Source: an uncultured Muribaculaceae bacterium (lineage in GTDB: Bacteria; Bacteroidota; Bacteroidia; Bacteroidales; Muribaculaceae). From it: DNA of 23,927 nt. Below are positions 7,478-13,830 of the stretch, piece after piece. The position numbers and the translations under genes were made by a program. The stretch spans positions 1-23,927 of the forward strand of contig CAJTYC010000036.1 of assembly GCA_910584185.1 (NCBI GenBank). The letters are read 5' to 3'. The notes beneath the pieces are model-generated. The model saw only the letters and a program-made list of their open reading frames with translations. It ran no database searches and was not told the DNA's origin. Numbering within the stretch: position 1 is the stretch's first letter; every line of letters starts with the position of its first letter.

Positions 7478-8376
7478 ATCATCATATTGCGTTTGGCCTC
7501 GTCTTTGTCGGCCTCCGAGATGATCCTTTGCTCTGGTGAGGAGTTGCGCTGCAGGGCCTCGTAAATCCGCACTGTCTCTACGGCTTCCTTTACGTCGTGC
7601 ACGCGGAGTATGTCGGCGCCATTGATCAATGCTGCCATATGGAGGGCTGTTGTGGCGTTAAGCGACTCTTGCGGTGTGAGTCCGAGTTCCTTGTAAATCA
7701 TCGACTTTCGTGATATACCTACGAGCAGTGGGCAGTGCAGGGCCTTGAATGCCATCAGGTTTGCCATCAGTTCGTAGTTCTGGTCGAGCGTCTTTGCGAA
7801 TCCGAAACCGGGGTCGGCAATGACGTCGGCCACTCCCAGCTGTCTGAGCCGGTCAATCTTGAAAGCGAGGTCGCGCACCACTTCTGCTGTGACATCTTCA
7901 TATTGTGTATGGCTCTGCATGTCTGCGGGGTTGCTGCGAGTGTGCATCAGTATGTATGGCACGCGGAGACGGGCCACGGTGTCGAACATGTCATCATCAA
8001 GGTCTCCGCCGGAGATATCGTTGATGATATCGGCACCGGCGGCCACACAGGCCTCTGCCACTGAAGCGCGGAAAGTGTCGATAGAGAGGGGCACGGCATC
8101 GCCTACGGCATCGCGGATGGTCTTTATAGCCGGCAGCAGGCGGGCGCTTTCCTCTTCCGGGGTTACGTCGGCGGCGCCGGGGCGTGAGGAGTAGCCACCT
8201 AAGTCAATTATATCGCAGCCGGCCTGCACCATGGCGGCTGCCTGGAGTGCTGCGCCGTCGGCGTCGCGACGGCTGGCCGCATAGAAGCTGTCGGGCGTAA
8301 CATTGATTATGCCCATCACTACGGGGCGCGTCCATGTGCGCAACTCGCCCCCTATTTTAAGAGTAAAAGGATACAT
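7474..8376 (-). CDS. folP: Dihydropteroate synthase
   Basis: The enzyme joins p-aminobenzoate to dihydropterin pyrophosphate in folate synthesis and is the sulfonamide target. Family motifs run in order: MGIINVTPDSF near residue 22, DIIDLGGYSSRPGA, PLSIDTFRASVAEA, IINDISGG, IADPGFGFAKT, LVGISRKSM and the closing RVHDVKEAV. The protein is about 300 residues, normal plus a 30-residue C-terminal tail. I prefer the ATG at 8376 to the TTG one codon upstream. The predicted -7 box TACCTTTG (8382-8389) places the transcript start at or next to that ATG, so the mRNA may be leaderless. It is the first gene of a folP-cdaA pair. Confidence 0.96.
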   Translation of the reverse strand: MYPFTLKIGGELRTWTRPVVMGIINVTPDSFYAASRRDADGAALQAAAMVQAGCDIIDLGGYSSRPGAADVTPEEESARLLPAIKTIRDAVGDAVPLSIDTFRASVAEACVAAGADIINDISGGDLDDDMFDTVARLRVPYILMHTRSNPADMQSHTQYEDVTAEVVRDLAFKIDRLRQLGVADVIADPGFGFAKTLDQNYELMANLMAFKALHCPLLVGISRKSMIYKELGLTPQESLNATTALHMAALINGADILRVHDVKEAVETVRIYEALQRNSSPEQRIISEADKDEAKRNMMI

Positions 8377-8381
8377 CAACG

Positions 8382-8389
8382 CAAAGGTA
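8382..8389 (-). promoter_or_regulatory. -7 box for folP, possibly leaderless
   Basis: TACCTTTG on the minus strand fits TAnnTTTG exactly. Its last base is 5 nt from the A of the folP ATG at 8376, where transcription would be expected to begin. I see no convincing TTG box at the usual upstream distance, which lowers confidence. Confidence 0.5.
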
Positions 8390-8471
8390 CGAAAAATTTT
8401 TCATTGTACGGTTGTCTAAATAAAAAATAAGGTTTTATAACTCTTGAAACTTGGGTTATACATCACCTCAA

Positions 8472-8584
8472 CGTCGGCGGCGCCTCCTTTCCCCCGGTGC
8501 GCGATGCAACCTGTTATGCCGGGTGGCTGACAACCGGTCTGACATGCTGCATCGCGCACTGGGGGTGAGGAGGCGCCGCCGACG
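8472..8584. repeat. Long palindrome A (family R1)
   Basis: The 37-nt arms at 8472-8508 and 8548-8584 are inverted complements with three mismatches, around a 39-nt centre. The element plus its edge (to about 8590) is nearly identical to 9117-9236: about eight differences over 120 bp. The arms are GC-rich, with the outer end reading GCGCCGCCGACGAC on the right. Confidence 0.9.
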
Positions 8585-8638
8585 ACAATAATCGCCAATT
8601 CCTTTATGGATTGGGGTGGTTGGAACTTTAAAAATTTT

Positions 8639-9045
8639 TGGAACGCGGAACGCGCCTTTGGCGCATGAGGGGCGCGGAACTTTCGCGGAAATTTTTTATT
8701 TTCAAGCCCTCGTCTTAACTTTTATCTGAACGTAGACATACTATTGTCTGAACGTAGGCGGAAATTCGGGCTTTGCCCTCTATGTGTCGCGGAACGCAAG
8801 CGGAAGCCTGACGCGGCATCAACATCGTGGCATCAACATCGTGGCATCAACATCGCGGTTTCAACAGCATCTTCTTGTCAGGTTCTCGTCAGGATTCCGC
8901 TTGCGTTCCGCAATGCATTGAGGGCCGCGCCCGAGAGCCCACTTGCGTTCATTTTCAAGATTGATACAGCTCGAAAACTCAAAAAATAAAAAATTTCCGC
9001 GTTAGTTCCGCGTTATGCTGCGCCTAAGGCACGTTCCGCGTTCCA
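8639..9045. repeat. Inverted-repeat element with about 63-bp arms (family R2)
   Basis: The left arm 8639-8702 and right arm 8983-9045 are inverted copies of the same sequence, with a handful of differences and a 1-nt gap. A nested second pair lies inside at 8789-8812 and 8888-8911, 24 nt with one mismatch. The left arm and an adjoining stretch also match the solitary copy at 5451-5528. There is no transposase-like coding sequence inside, so it resembles a MITE-like or other non-autonomous element. No obvious target-site duplication was identified by eye. Confidence 0.8.
8815..8870. repeat. 14-bp tandem repeat in the centre of the R2 element
   Basis: GGCATCAACATCGT occurs at 8815-8828 and 8829-8842 identically, then at 8843-8856 with one change, and a degenerate fourth copy follows at 8857-8870. 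The array lies between the nested inner inverted arms, so it would form the loop of any large hairpin. Confidence 0.85.
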
Positions 9046-9117
9046 AAAGTTTATTGTTCCCATTTGTAGCCCGTATTATTACGTTGCGGTGTTGTGCGCA
9101 TCAACTCTGATTTGTGA

Positions 9118-9230
9118 CGTCGGCGGCGCCTCCTTTCCCCCGGTGCGCGATGCAACCTGTTCTGCAGGGTGGCTGACTACCGGTATGATAGGCTGCATCG
9201 CGCACTGGGGGTGAGGAGGCGCTGACGACG
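9118..9230. repeat. Long palindrome B (family R1)
   Basis: Arms 9118-9154 and 9194-9230 pair over 37 nt with a few mismatches around a 39-nt centre. It is a direct, near-identical copy of palindrome A. Changes are concentrated in the centre and near the right end (GCGCTGACGACGAC in place of GCGCCGCCGACGAC). Confidence 0.9.
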
Positions 9231-9258
9231 ACAATAACGTGTTGATAGTTGCGAAAAA

Positions 9259-9290
9259 TTTGTTTAGGTGAAATGTTTTTTGTAATTTTG
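9259..9290 (+). promoter_or_regulatory. Bacteroidota-type promoter for rplS
   Basis: TTTG (9259-9262) and TAATTTTG (9283-9290) are 20 bp apart, a textbook match to the Bacteroidota pattern. Transcription would start near 9296, leaving a leader of about 70 nt before the rplS ATG. Confidence 0.75.
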
Positions 9291-9366
9291 CAGACGGTTT
9301 CGCAATCTCTGGTAAGACAAGTGAAGCTTATTTACATTGCGAGATAATCTAAACATTTAAAATACA

Positions 9367-9729
9367 ATGGATTTAATTAAAATTGCAGAGCAGGCATTTG
9401 CCACTCCCAAGAAGAACTTCGATGAGTTCGGCCCCGGTGACACTATCACAGTAGCATATCGCATCAAAGAGGGTAACAAGGAGCGTATCCAGCAGTATCG
9501 CGGCATCGTGATCAAGATCAACGGCAGCGGTGACAAGAAGCGTTTCACTGTACGCAAGATTTCTGACGGAATCGGCGTGGAGCGTATCTTCCCCATGGAG
9601 TCTCCGTTCATCGAGTCAATCACCGTCAACAAATACGGTAAGGTGCGTCGCGCCAAACTTTATTACCTCCGTAACCTCACAGGTAAGAAAGCCCGCATCA
9701 AAGAGCGCATCGTAAAAAAAGAAAAATAA
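9367..9729 (+). CDS. rplS: 50S ribosomal protein L19
   Basis: The 120-residue protein has the L19 core: the GPGDTITVAYRIKEGNKERI stretch, QQYRGIVIKINGSG, the RKISDGIGVERIFPMESPFI block and the KYGKVRRAKLYYLRNLTGKK end. L19 sits at the subunit interface of the large ribosomal subunit. The length is normal. In many bacteria rplS follows trmD, but here it stands alone with its own promoter and terminator. Confidence 0.97.
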   Translation: MDLIKIAEQAFATPKKNFDEFGPGDTITVAYRIKEGNKERIQQYRGIVIKINGSGDKKRFTVRKISDGIGVERIFPMESPFIESITVNKYGKVRRAKLYYLRNLTGKKARIKERIVKKEK

Positions 9730-9753
9730 TCCCTCAGGATTGTCACTACACAA

Positions 9754-9795
9754 GAATGAGCCGCAGCCTAAAAGCCGCGGCTCATTCTCATTTTT
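9754..9795 (+). terminator. Rho-independent terminator of rplS
   Basis: GAATGAGCCGC (9754-9764) pairs perfectly with GCGGCTCATTC (9777-9787) around a 12-nt loop and is followed by TCATTTTTAT. It lies 25 bp after the rplS stop. Confidence 0.85.
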
Positions 9796-9866
9796 ATACC
9801 TATACCGTAAATGCGATTGCGGTATTGCGAGTCAATGTAAATATTCGGTTGAAATGTTAATCCAGG

Positions 9867-9959
9867 TTGTCGTCGCCGGAGGCTCCTCACTACCGGTGGC
9901 TTCGCGTCGCACTTATCGATGCGAAGCCACCGGGGGTGAGGAGCCTCCGGTGACGACAA
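9867..9959. repeat. Long palindrome C, diverged member of family R1
   Basis: Arms 9867-9905 and 9921-9959 are inverted complements over 39 nt with three mismatches, around a 15-nt centre. The right edge GGGGGTGAGGAG...GACGACAAT is shared with palindromes A and B, but the inner arm differs (GCGAAGCCACC in place of ATCGCGCAC). It lies between the convergent rplS and rsgA genes, after the rplS terminator. There is no T-run on either exit, so it is not a classical terminator. Confidence 0.88.
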
Positions 9960-9988
9960 TACCCGTTTTTTACATTGACCAGATATTG

Positions 9989-10957
9989 CTAAAAGGGTTT
10001 GCGGTATTTCTCCGGGTTCTGGATCTCGTCGAGGATGGAGAGGTATGAGGCGAAGCGGCTCTCGGAAATGTAGTGGTTCGCCACCGCGTCGCGCACCGCG
10101 CATCCCGGCTCGCCAAGATGCTTGCAGTCGCCATACTTGCAATCGGCCGATATCCTGAAAATCTCCGGGAAGAAATGCGACACCTCAGCGGGGTCAAAAT
10201 CGATTGTGCCAAACCCCCTGATTCCGGGCACATCGATGAGCTCTCCCCCACCCGGCAAGTCCACCATCTCCGAAAAAGTTGTGGTGTGCATGCCCTGATG
10301 ATGTATGTCGGAAATTTTGCCGGTCTTAAGATTAGCCCCCGGCACCATGGCATTGATCAGCGACGATTTGCCGACACCACTATTGCCAAGCAGCAACGTG
10401 GTTTTACCGGCAAGTTTTTCCTCAAGCTCCCGAACTCCCTCACCGGTTACAGAAGAGACTTCCATCACTTCATAGCCGATACTGTTATAAAGAATCTTCA
10501 GGCCCTCGGCGAGTTCGCGGTCATCTTCGTCCCAAATATCACTCTTATTGAAGATAAGCATCGCCGGCACCGAATAAGCCTCAGCAGTCGCCAGAAAACG
10601 GTCTACAAAAGTTGTGGGAGTCTCAGGGTCGCGCAGCGACATGACAAGCGCTGCCAAGTCAAGATTGGCTGCGAGTATATGCGACTCCTTGGAGAGGTTG
10701 GAAGCGCGGCGAATTATATAATTTCGCCTGGGCTGCACCGCAGTGATGTAGTCGGCATCGTCGGCAGCCTTGCTCACCGACACACGGTCGCCCACAGCCA
10801 CCGGATTGGTGGTGCGAATCCCCTTGATGCGAAAATTGCCCTTCACTCGGCATGCCACCTCGCGGCCATCGTCGAGACGCACCTGATAACTGCTGCCGGT
10901 GTTGCGCACCACTACCCCATCACCCTCCGGAGTATTATTATGTTTGATATTTGCCAT
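9989..10957 (-). CDS. rsgA: Ribosome small-subunit-dependent GTPase A
   Basis: RsgA (YjeQ) is a circularly permuted GTPase that helps late maturation of the 30S subunit. The 322-residue protein has an N-terminal OB-fold (about residues 10-75), then motifs in permuted order: NKSD (137-140, G4), GNSGVGKSS (191-199, P-loop) and DVPGIRGFG (242-250, G3). The C-terminal zinc site is intact as Cys273, Cys278, His280 and Cys286. The start ATG at 10957 is only 4 nt from a TAATTTTG promoter box, so the transcript may be leaderless. Confidence 0.97.
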   Translation of the reverse strand: MANIKHNNTPEGDGVVVRNTGSSYQVRLDDGREVACRVKGNFRIKGIRTTNPVAVGDRVSVSKAADDADYITAVQPRRNYIIRRASNLSKESHILAANLDLAALVMSLRDPETPTTFVDRFLATAEAYSVPAMLIFNKSDIWDEDDRELAEGLKILYNSIGYEVMEVSSVTGEGVRELEEKLAGKTTLLLGNSGVGKSSLINAMVPGANLKTGKISDIHHQGMHTTTFSEMVDLPGGGELIDVPGIRGFGTIDFDPAEVSHFFPEIFRISADCKYGDCKHLGEPGCAVRDAVANHYISESRFASYLSILDEIQNPEKYRKPF

Positions 10958-10961
10958 AATG

Positions 10962-10969
10962 CAAAATTA
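10962..10969 (-). promoter_or_regulatory. -7 box for rsgA, possibly leaderless
   Basis: TAATTTTG on the minus strand matches TAnnTTTG and ends 4 nt before the rsgA ATG. A TTTTG lies upstream but about 24 bp away, longer than usual. The spacing puts the transcript start at or within a few bases of the ATG. Confidence 0.55.
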
Positions 10970-11155
10970 CAAAAATAAATGACATACTTTTAACAAAATC
11001 AACTCCAAAATTGTTAAAATATAAAACATACGAATCCGCATGACTAATAAAATCAAGAAATAATCAATTTTATGAAAATGCGGAGTTAAATAAATGCATT
11101 ATTTTACACTTCTTTACAAAAAGCAAAGTATAAACTGCAAATAAACAACGAAATA

Positions 11156-11187
11156 TTTTGAAAATTTAAAAATATTTTCCAAATTTG
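11156..11187 (+). promoter_or_regulatory. Probable promoter for the winged-helix gene
   Basis: TTTTG (11156-11160) lies 19 bp before CAAATTTG (11180-11187), which differs from TAnnTTTG only in its first base. The whole 10958-11226 spacer is AT-rich and otherwise without visible structure. Confidence 0.45.
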
Positions 11188-11226
11188 CAGCCGAAATGAT
11201 AAATGTTTAACTAAAATTTTTTAATA

Positions 11227-11433
11227 ATGACTATTGAAACAATCGGCACCTGGGCAGGTGAAGTTTACAAAGCACTTGAAAATTCTGAGACACGTATGCT
11301 TGGCCTCAAGGGTGTGAAGAAAGCAACCAAACTTAAGAAAGATGAACTGATGGCAGCCATAGGCTGGCTCGGTCGCGAAGGCAAACTCGTTATCACAGAG
11401 AACGACGAAGACATAGTGCTCGCACTGGTTTAA
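11227..11433 (+). CDS. Small winged helix-turn-helix protein (DUF2582-like)
   Basis: This 68-residue protein (MTIETIGTWAGEVYKALEN at the start, KKDELMAAIGWLGREGKLV in the middle) resembles the small winged helix domain family PF10771 common in Bacteroidota. The helix-turn-helix portion is followed by a short beta wing ending ENDEDIVLALV. Whether it binds DNA or another partner is unknown. It is a single-gene unit with its own probable promoter and a strong terminator shared with typA. Confidence 0.85.
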   Translation: MTIETIGTWAGEVYKALENSETRMLGLKGVKKATKLKKDELMAAIGWLGREGKLVITENDEDIVLALV

Positions 11434-11445
11434 AAACAATTACAT

Positions 11446-11496
11446 AAACAAAGATGCGGCGCAATCTTGAGGATTGCGCCGCATCTTTGTTTTGTC
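11446..11496. terminator. Bidirectional terminator between the winged-helix gene and typA
   Basis: A perfect 21-bp stem (11446-11466 with 11472-11492) closes a 5-nt TTGAG loop. The stem ends are AAACAAAG and CTTTGTTT, giving U-rich exits on both strands. It lies 12 bp after the winged-helix stop and 7 bp after the typA stop. Confidence 0.9.
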
Positions 11497-11498
11497 AT

Positions 11499-13295
11499 TT
11501 ACCGATTGGCACGCTTGCGTTCATTCTCATCGAGAATAATCTTGCGTAGACGAAGATGGTTGGGAGTCACCTCTACATATTCGTCCTCCTTGATGTATTC
11601 AAGAGACTCCTCGAGTGAGAATATCACCGGAGGCACAATCTTGGCCTTTTCATCAGCTCCGGAAGCACGCATATTGGTTAGCTTCTTTGACTTGGTCACG
11701 TTGACAGGAATATCGCGGTCTTTTGAGCTTTCACCCACTACTTGTCCAATATATACTTCCTCCTGCGGGAAGATGAAGAAGCGGCCACGATCCTGAAGTT
11801 TGTCGAGTGCATAAGCATATGCAGTGCCACCCTCCATTGCTATGAGCGAGCCGTTGGTGCGTCGCTCTATATCGCCCTTCCAAGGCTGATATTCGAGGAA
11901 GCGGTGCGCCATGATAGCCTCACCGGCAGTGGCGGTGAGTATATTATTGCGGAGTCCGATGATGCCGCGAGCCGGAATCTGGAATTCGATGTCGATACGG
12001 TCATTGCGGGTATTCATGGAGAGGATATCACCCTTGCGGCGCGTCACGAGGTCGATCACCTTGGAGCTGTATTCCTCAGGCACATTGATGCTGAGAGCTT
12101 CGACAGGCTCGCACTTCACACCGTCAATCTCCTTGATGATAACCTGCGGCTGACCAACCTGAAGTTCGTAACCCTCACGGCGCATAGTCTCGATGAGGAT
12201 AGACAAATGCAGCACACCACGTCCGTAAACGCGCCACATATCCTCACGGTCGCCTTTCTCCACGCGCAAGGCGAGGTTCTTGTCGAGCTCACGGTCGAGA
12301 CGCTCCTGGATATGGCGCGAAGTGACAAACTTGCCATCCTTGCCGAAGAACGGAGAGTCATTGATGGAGAAAGTCATCGACATGGTGGGTTCGTCAATGG
12401 CAATGCGGGGCAGAGGCTCCGGATTATCATAGAGCGTGATGGTGTCGCCGATCTCGAAATTGTCGAGACCTACGATAGCGCATATGTCGCCACTCTCCAC
12501 CTCCTGCACCTTCTTGCGTCCCATGCCCTCGAAAGTGTGGAGTTCCTTGATTTTCTGACGCACCACAGAACCATCTTTCTTACAGAGACCCACCTCCATG
12601 CCCTCGCGGAGAGTGCCGCGATGCACACGGCCCACTGCAATACGGCCCACATAATTGCTGTAGTCAAGGCTGGTGATCAGCATCTGGGGCTCACCCTCGA
12701 TACGCTTCGGAGCGGGTATGTACTCGAGAATCGCATCAAGCACCGGAGCGATATTGTCGGTAGGCTTACGCCAGTCGGTGCTCATCCAGTTCTGCTTAGC
12801 GGAGCCATAGATAGTGGGGAAGTCGAGCTGGTCTTCAGTGGCGTCGAGATTGAACATCAGGTCGAACACCATCTCATTGACCTCATCGGGGCGGCAATTC
12901 GGTTTGTCGACCTTATTGACCACCACCACAGGCTTGAGACCCATGCTTATGGCCTTCTGAAGCACAAAGCGGGTCTGGGGCATCGGGCCTTCAAAAGCGT
13001 CCACAAGGAGCAGGCAACCATCTGCCATATTGAGCACACGCTCCACTTCACCACCGAAGTCAGCGTGTCCGGGAGTATCTATAATGTTGATTTTAGTGTC
13101 CTTATAATTGATTGACACATTTTTGGAGAGGATTGTTATACCTCTCTCACGCTCGAGGTCGTTATTGTCGAGAATCAGCTCGCCGGTAGTCTGGTTATCA
13201 CGAAACAAATTTCCGGCCAGCAGCATCTTGTCGACCAGCGTAGTTTTGCCATGGTCCACGTGGGCTATGATGGCAATGTTGCGAATATTCTGCAT
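11499..13295 (-). CDS. typA: Translational GTPase TypA/BipA
   Basis: TypA is an EF-G-like ribosome-associated GTPase involved in 50S assembly and stress adaptation. The 598-residue length is normal. G motifs are AHVDHGKTT (11-19), RGITI (51-55), DTPGHADFGGE (73-83) and NKVDKP (127-132). The C-terminal half has the TypA-specific end TPNHLRLRKIILDENERK. A promoter at 13325-13353 supports independent transcription and the ATG at 13295. A long opposite-strand reading frame over this gene is a codon-bias shadow. Confidence 0.97.
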   Translation of the reverse strand: MQNIRNIAIIAHVDHGKTTLVDKMLLAGNLFRDNQTTGELILDNNDLERERGITILSKNVSINYKDTKINIIDTPGHADFGGEVERVLNMADGCLLLVDAFEGPMPQTRFVLQKAISMGLKPVVVVNKVDKPNCRPDEVNEMVFDLMFNLDATEDQLDFPTIYGSAKQNWMSTDWRKPTDNIAPVLDAILEYIPAPKRIEGEPQMLITSLDYSNYVGRIAVGRVHRGTLREGMEVGLCKKDGSVVRQKIKELHTFEGMGRKKVQEVESGDICAIVGLDNFEIGDTITLYDNPEPLPRIAIDEPTMSMTFSINDSPFFGKDGKFVTSRHIQERLDRELDKNLALRVEKGDREDMWRVYGRGVLHLSILIETMRREGYELQVGQPQVIIKEIDGVKCEPVEALSINVPEEYSSKVIDLVTRRKGDILSMNTRNDRIDIEFQIPARGIIGLRNNILTATAGEAIMAHRFLEYQPWKGDIERRTNGSLIAMEGGTAYAYALDKLQDRGRFFIFPQEEVYIGQVVGESSKDRDIPVNVTKSKKLTNMRASGADEKAKIVPPVIFSLEESLEYIKEDEYVEVTPNHLRLRKIILDENERKRANR

Positions 13296-13324
13296 GAATT
13301 CGAATTGTAATTGCTTTTCAGTTG

Positions 13325-13353
13325 CAAAATTACAAAATATTTATGTTTTACAA
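13325..13353 (-). promoter_or_regulatory. Bacteroidota-type promoter for typA
   Basis: On the minus strand TTG (13351-13353) and TAATTTTG (13325-13332) are 18 bp apart. The expected start near 13319 gives a leader of about 24 nt. Confidence 0.65.
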
Positions 13354-13373
13354 CATGATTTGGGCAATATTTT

Positions 13374-13769
13374 TTATCGTTTTGGGTGCGTGGATATCGT
13401 ATCTTTTAGAAAATCACGATAATTATTCGATTTAGAAGCATCGTCGTCTTGCTTGCTTCCGTTCCCTGACTTTCTATTGCCATGCGAGTTCTTGCGTTGC
13501 TTGACACTTTTGCCCCACTTGCCATCCTTGCCCCGCTTACCATCCTTGCCCTGCTTACGGTCATAATCACCGTCGCGGTGCCGACGGCCTCGCTCGTCGT
13601 CACTTCCGGCGCCGGTGGAATCACCTGCTGCCACAATGGAGACTACTGCCGGAGGAGGCACGTCGCCAGCGGACTTATGCCGCCACCACACGCCGCCAAC
13701 CAGAGCTGCAATAGCGACAGCAGCAAGCACAAGCGCACCGACCCTCTCCTCGCGCGAAATTCTCCTCAT
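13374..13769 (-). CDS. Hypothetical small basic single-pass membrane protein
   Basis: I do not recognise this 131-residue protein. The N-terminus RRISREERVGALVLAAVAIAA forms one membrane helix (about residues 10-29). It is followed by a short linker and a highly charged, low-complexity tail rich in Lys, Arg, Gly, Asp and Asn. The tail holds a 6-residue repeat (KQGKDG, KRGKDG, KWGKSV) from an 18-bp DNA repeat at 13513-13560. It lies 61 bp downstream of tamL on the same strand, so it may be the last gene of the envelope operon. The coding call rests on the signal-anchor, gene order and a good stop context. No function is proposed. Confidence 0.6.
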   Translation of the reverse strand: MRRISREERVGALVLAAVAIAALVGGVWWRHKSAGDVPPPAVVSIVAAGDSTGAGSDDERGRRHRDGDYDRKQGKDGKRGKDGKWGKSVKQRKNSHGNRKSGNGSKQDDDASKSNNYRDFLKDTISTHPKR

Positions 13770-13830
13770 AGCAACACAGATTTATATTCCAATCTCACAC
13801 CAAATTTGTCTCGCCTTGACACCCGTATTA

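Larger units (their letters stand above)
8380..9366. other. Gene-free, repeat-rich island between folP and rplS
   Basis: No protein-like reading frame is convincing in this 987-bp divergent spacer. It contains, in order, the folP promoter, palindrome A, the left arm of an inverted-repeat element, a centre with 14-bp tandem repeats, the right arm, palindrome B and the rplS promoter. Small reading frames at 8416-8598 and 8744-8989 are made of repeat DNA. Confidence 0.8.

Noticed and set aside
8416..8598. 60-residue frame across palindrome A
   Set aside because: The frame is created by the GC-rich palindrome itself; the near-identical palindrome B carries changes and no matching gene context.
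8815..8870. Possible CRISPR array
   Set aside because: The units are 14 bp and contiguous, with no spacers and no cas genes, so this is a simple tandem repeat.
8744..8989. 81-residue frame within the repeat island
   Set aside because: The sequence is made of the R2 modules and the 14-bp tandem repeat, and no ribosome binding site or protein-like pattern is visible.
8472..9230. Palindromes as integron attC sites
   Set aside because: The paired arms lack the RYYYAAC/GTTRRRY ends with the expected spacing, there is no integrase gene and no cassettes lie between them.
9867..9959. Palindrome C as a Rho-independent terminator for rsgA
   Set aside because: It is a long imperfect stem with no T-run on the exit side of the minus strand, and its relatives A and B sit in a divergent spacer where no terminator is needed.
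11742..13115. 457-residue open frame on the plus strand opposite typA
   Set aside because: It lies antisense to a clear typA gene in the frame favoured by GC-biased codons, and shows His/Leu/Val-rich composition with no domain. It is a shadow frame.
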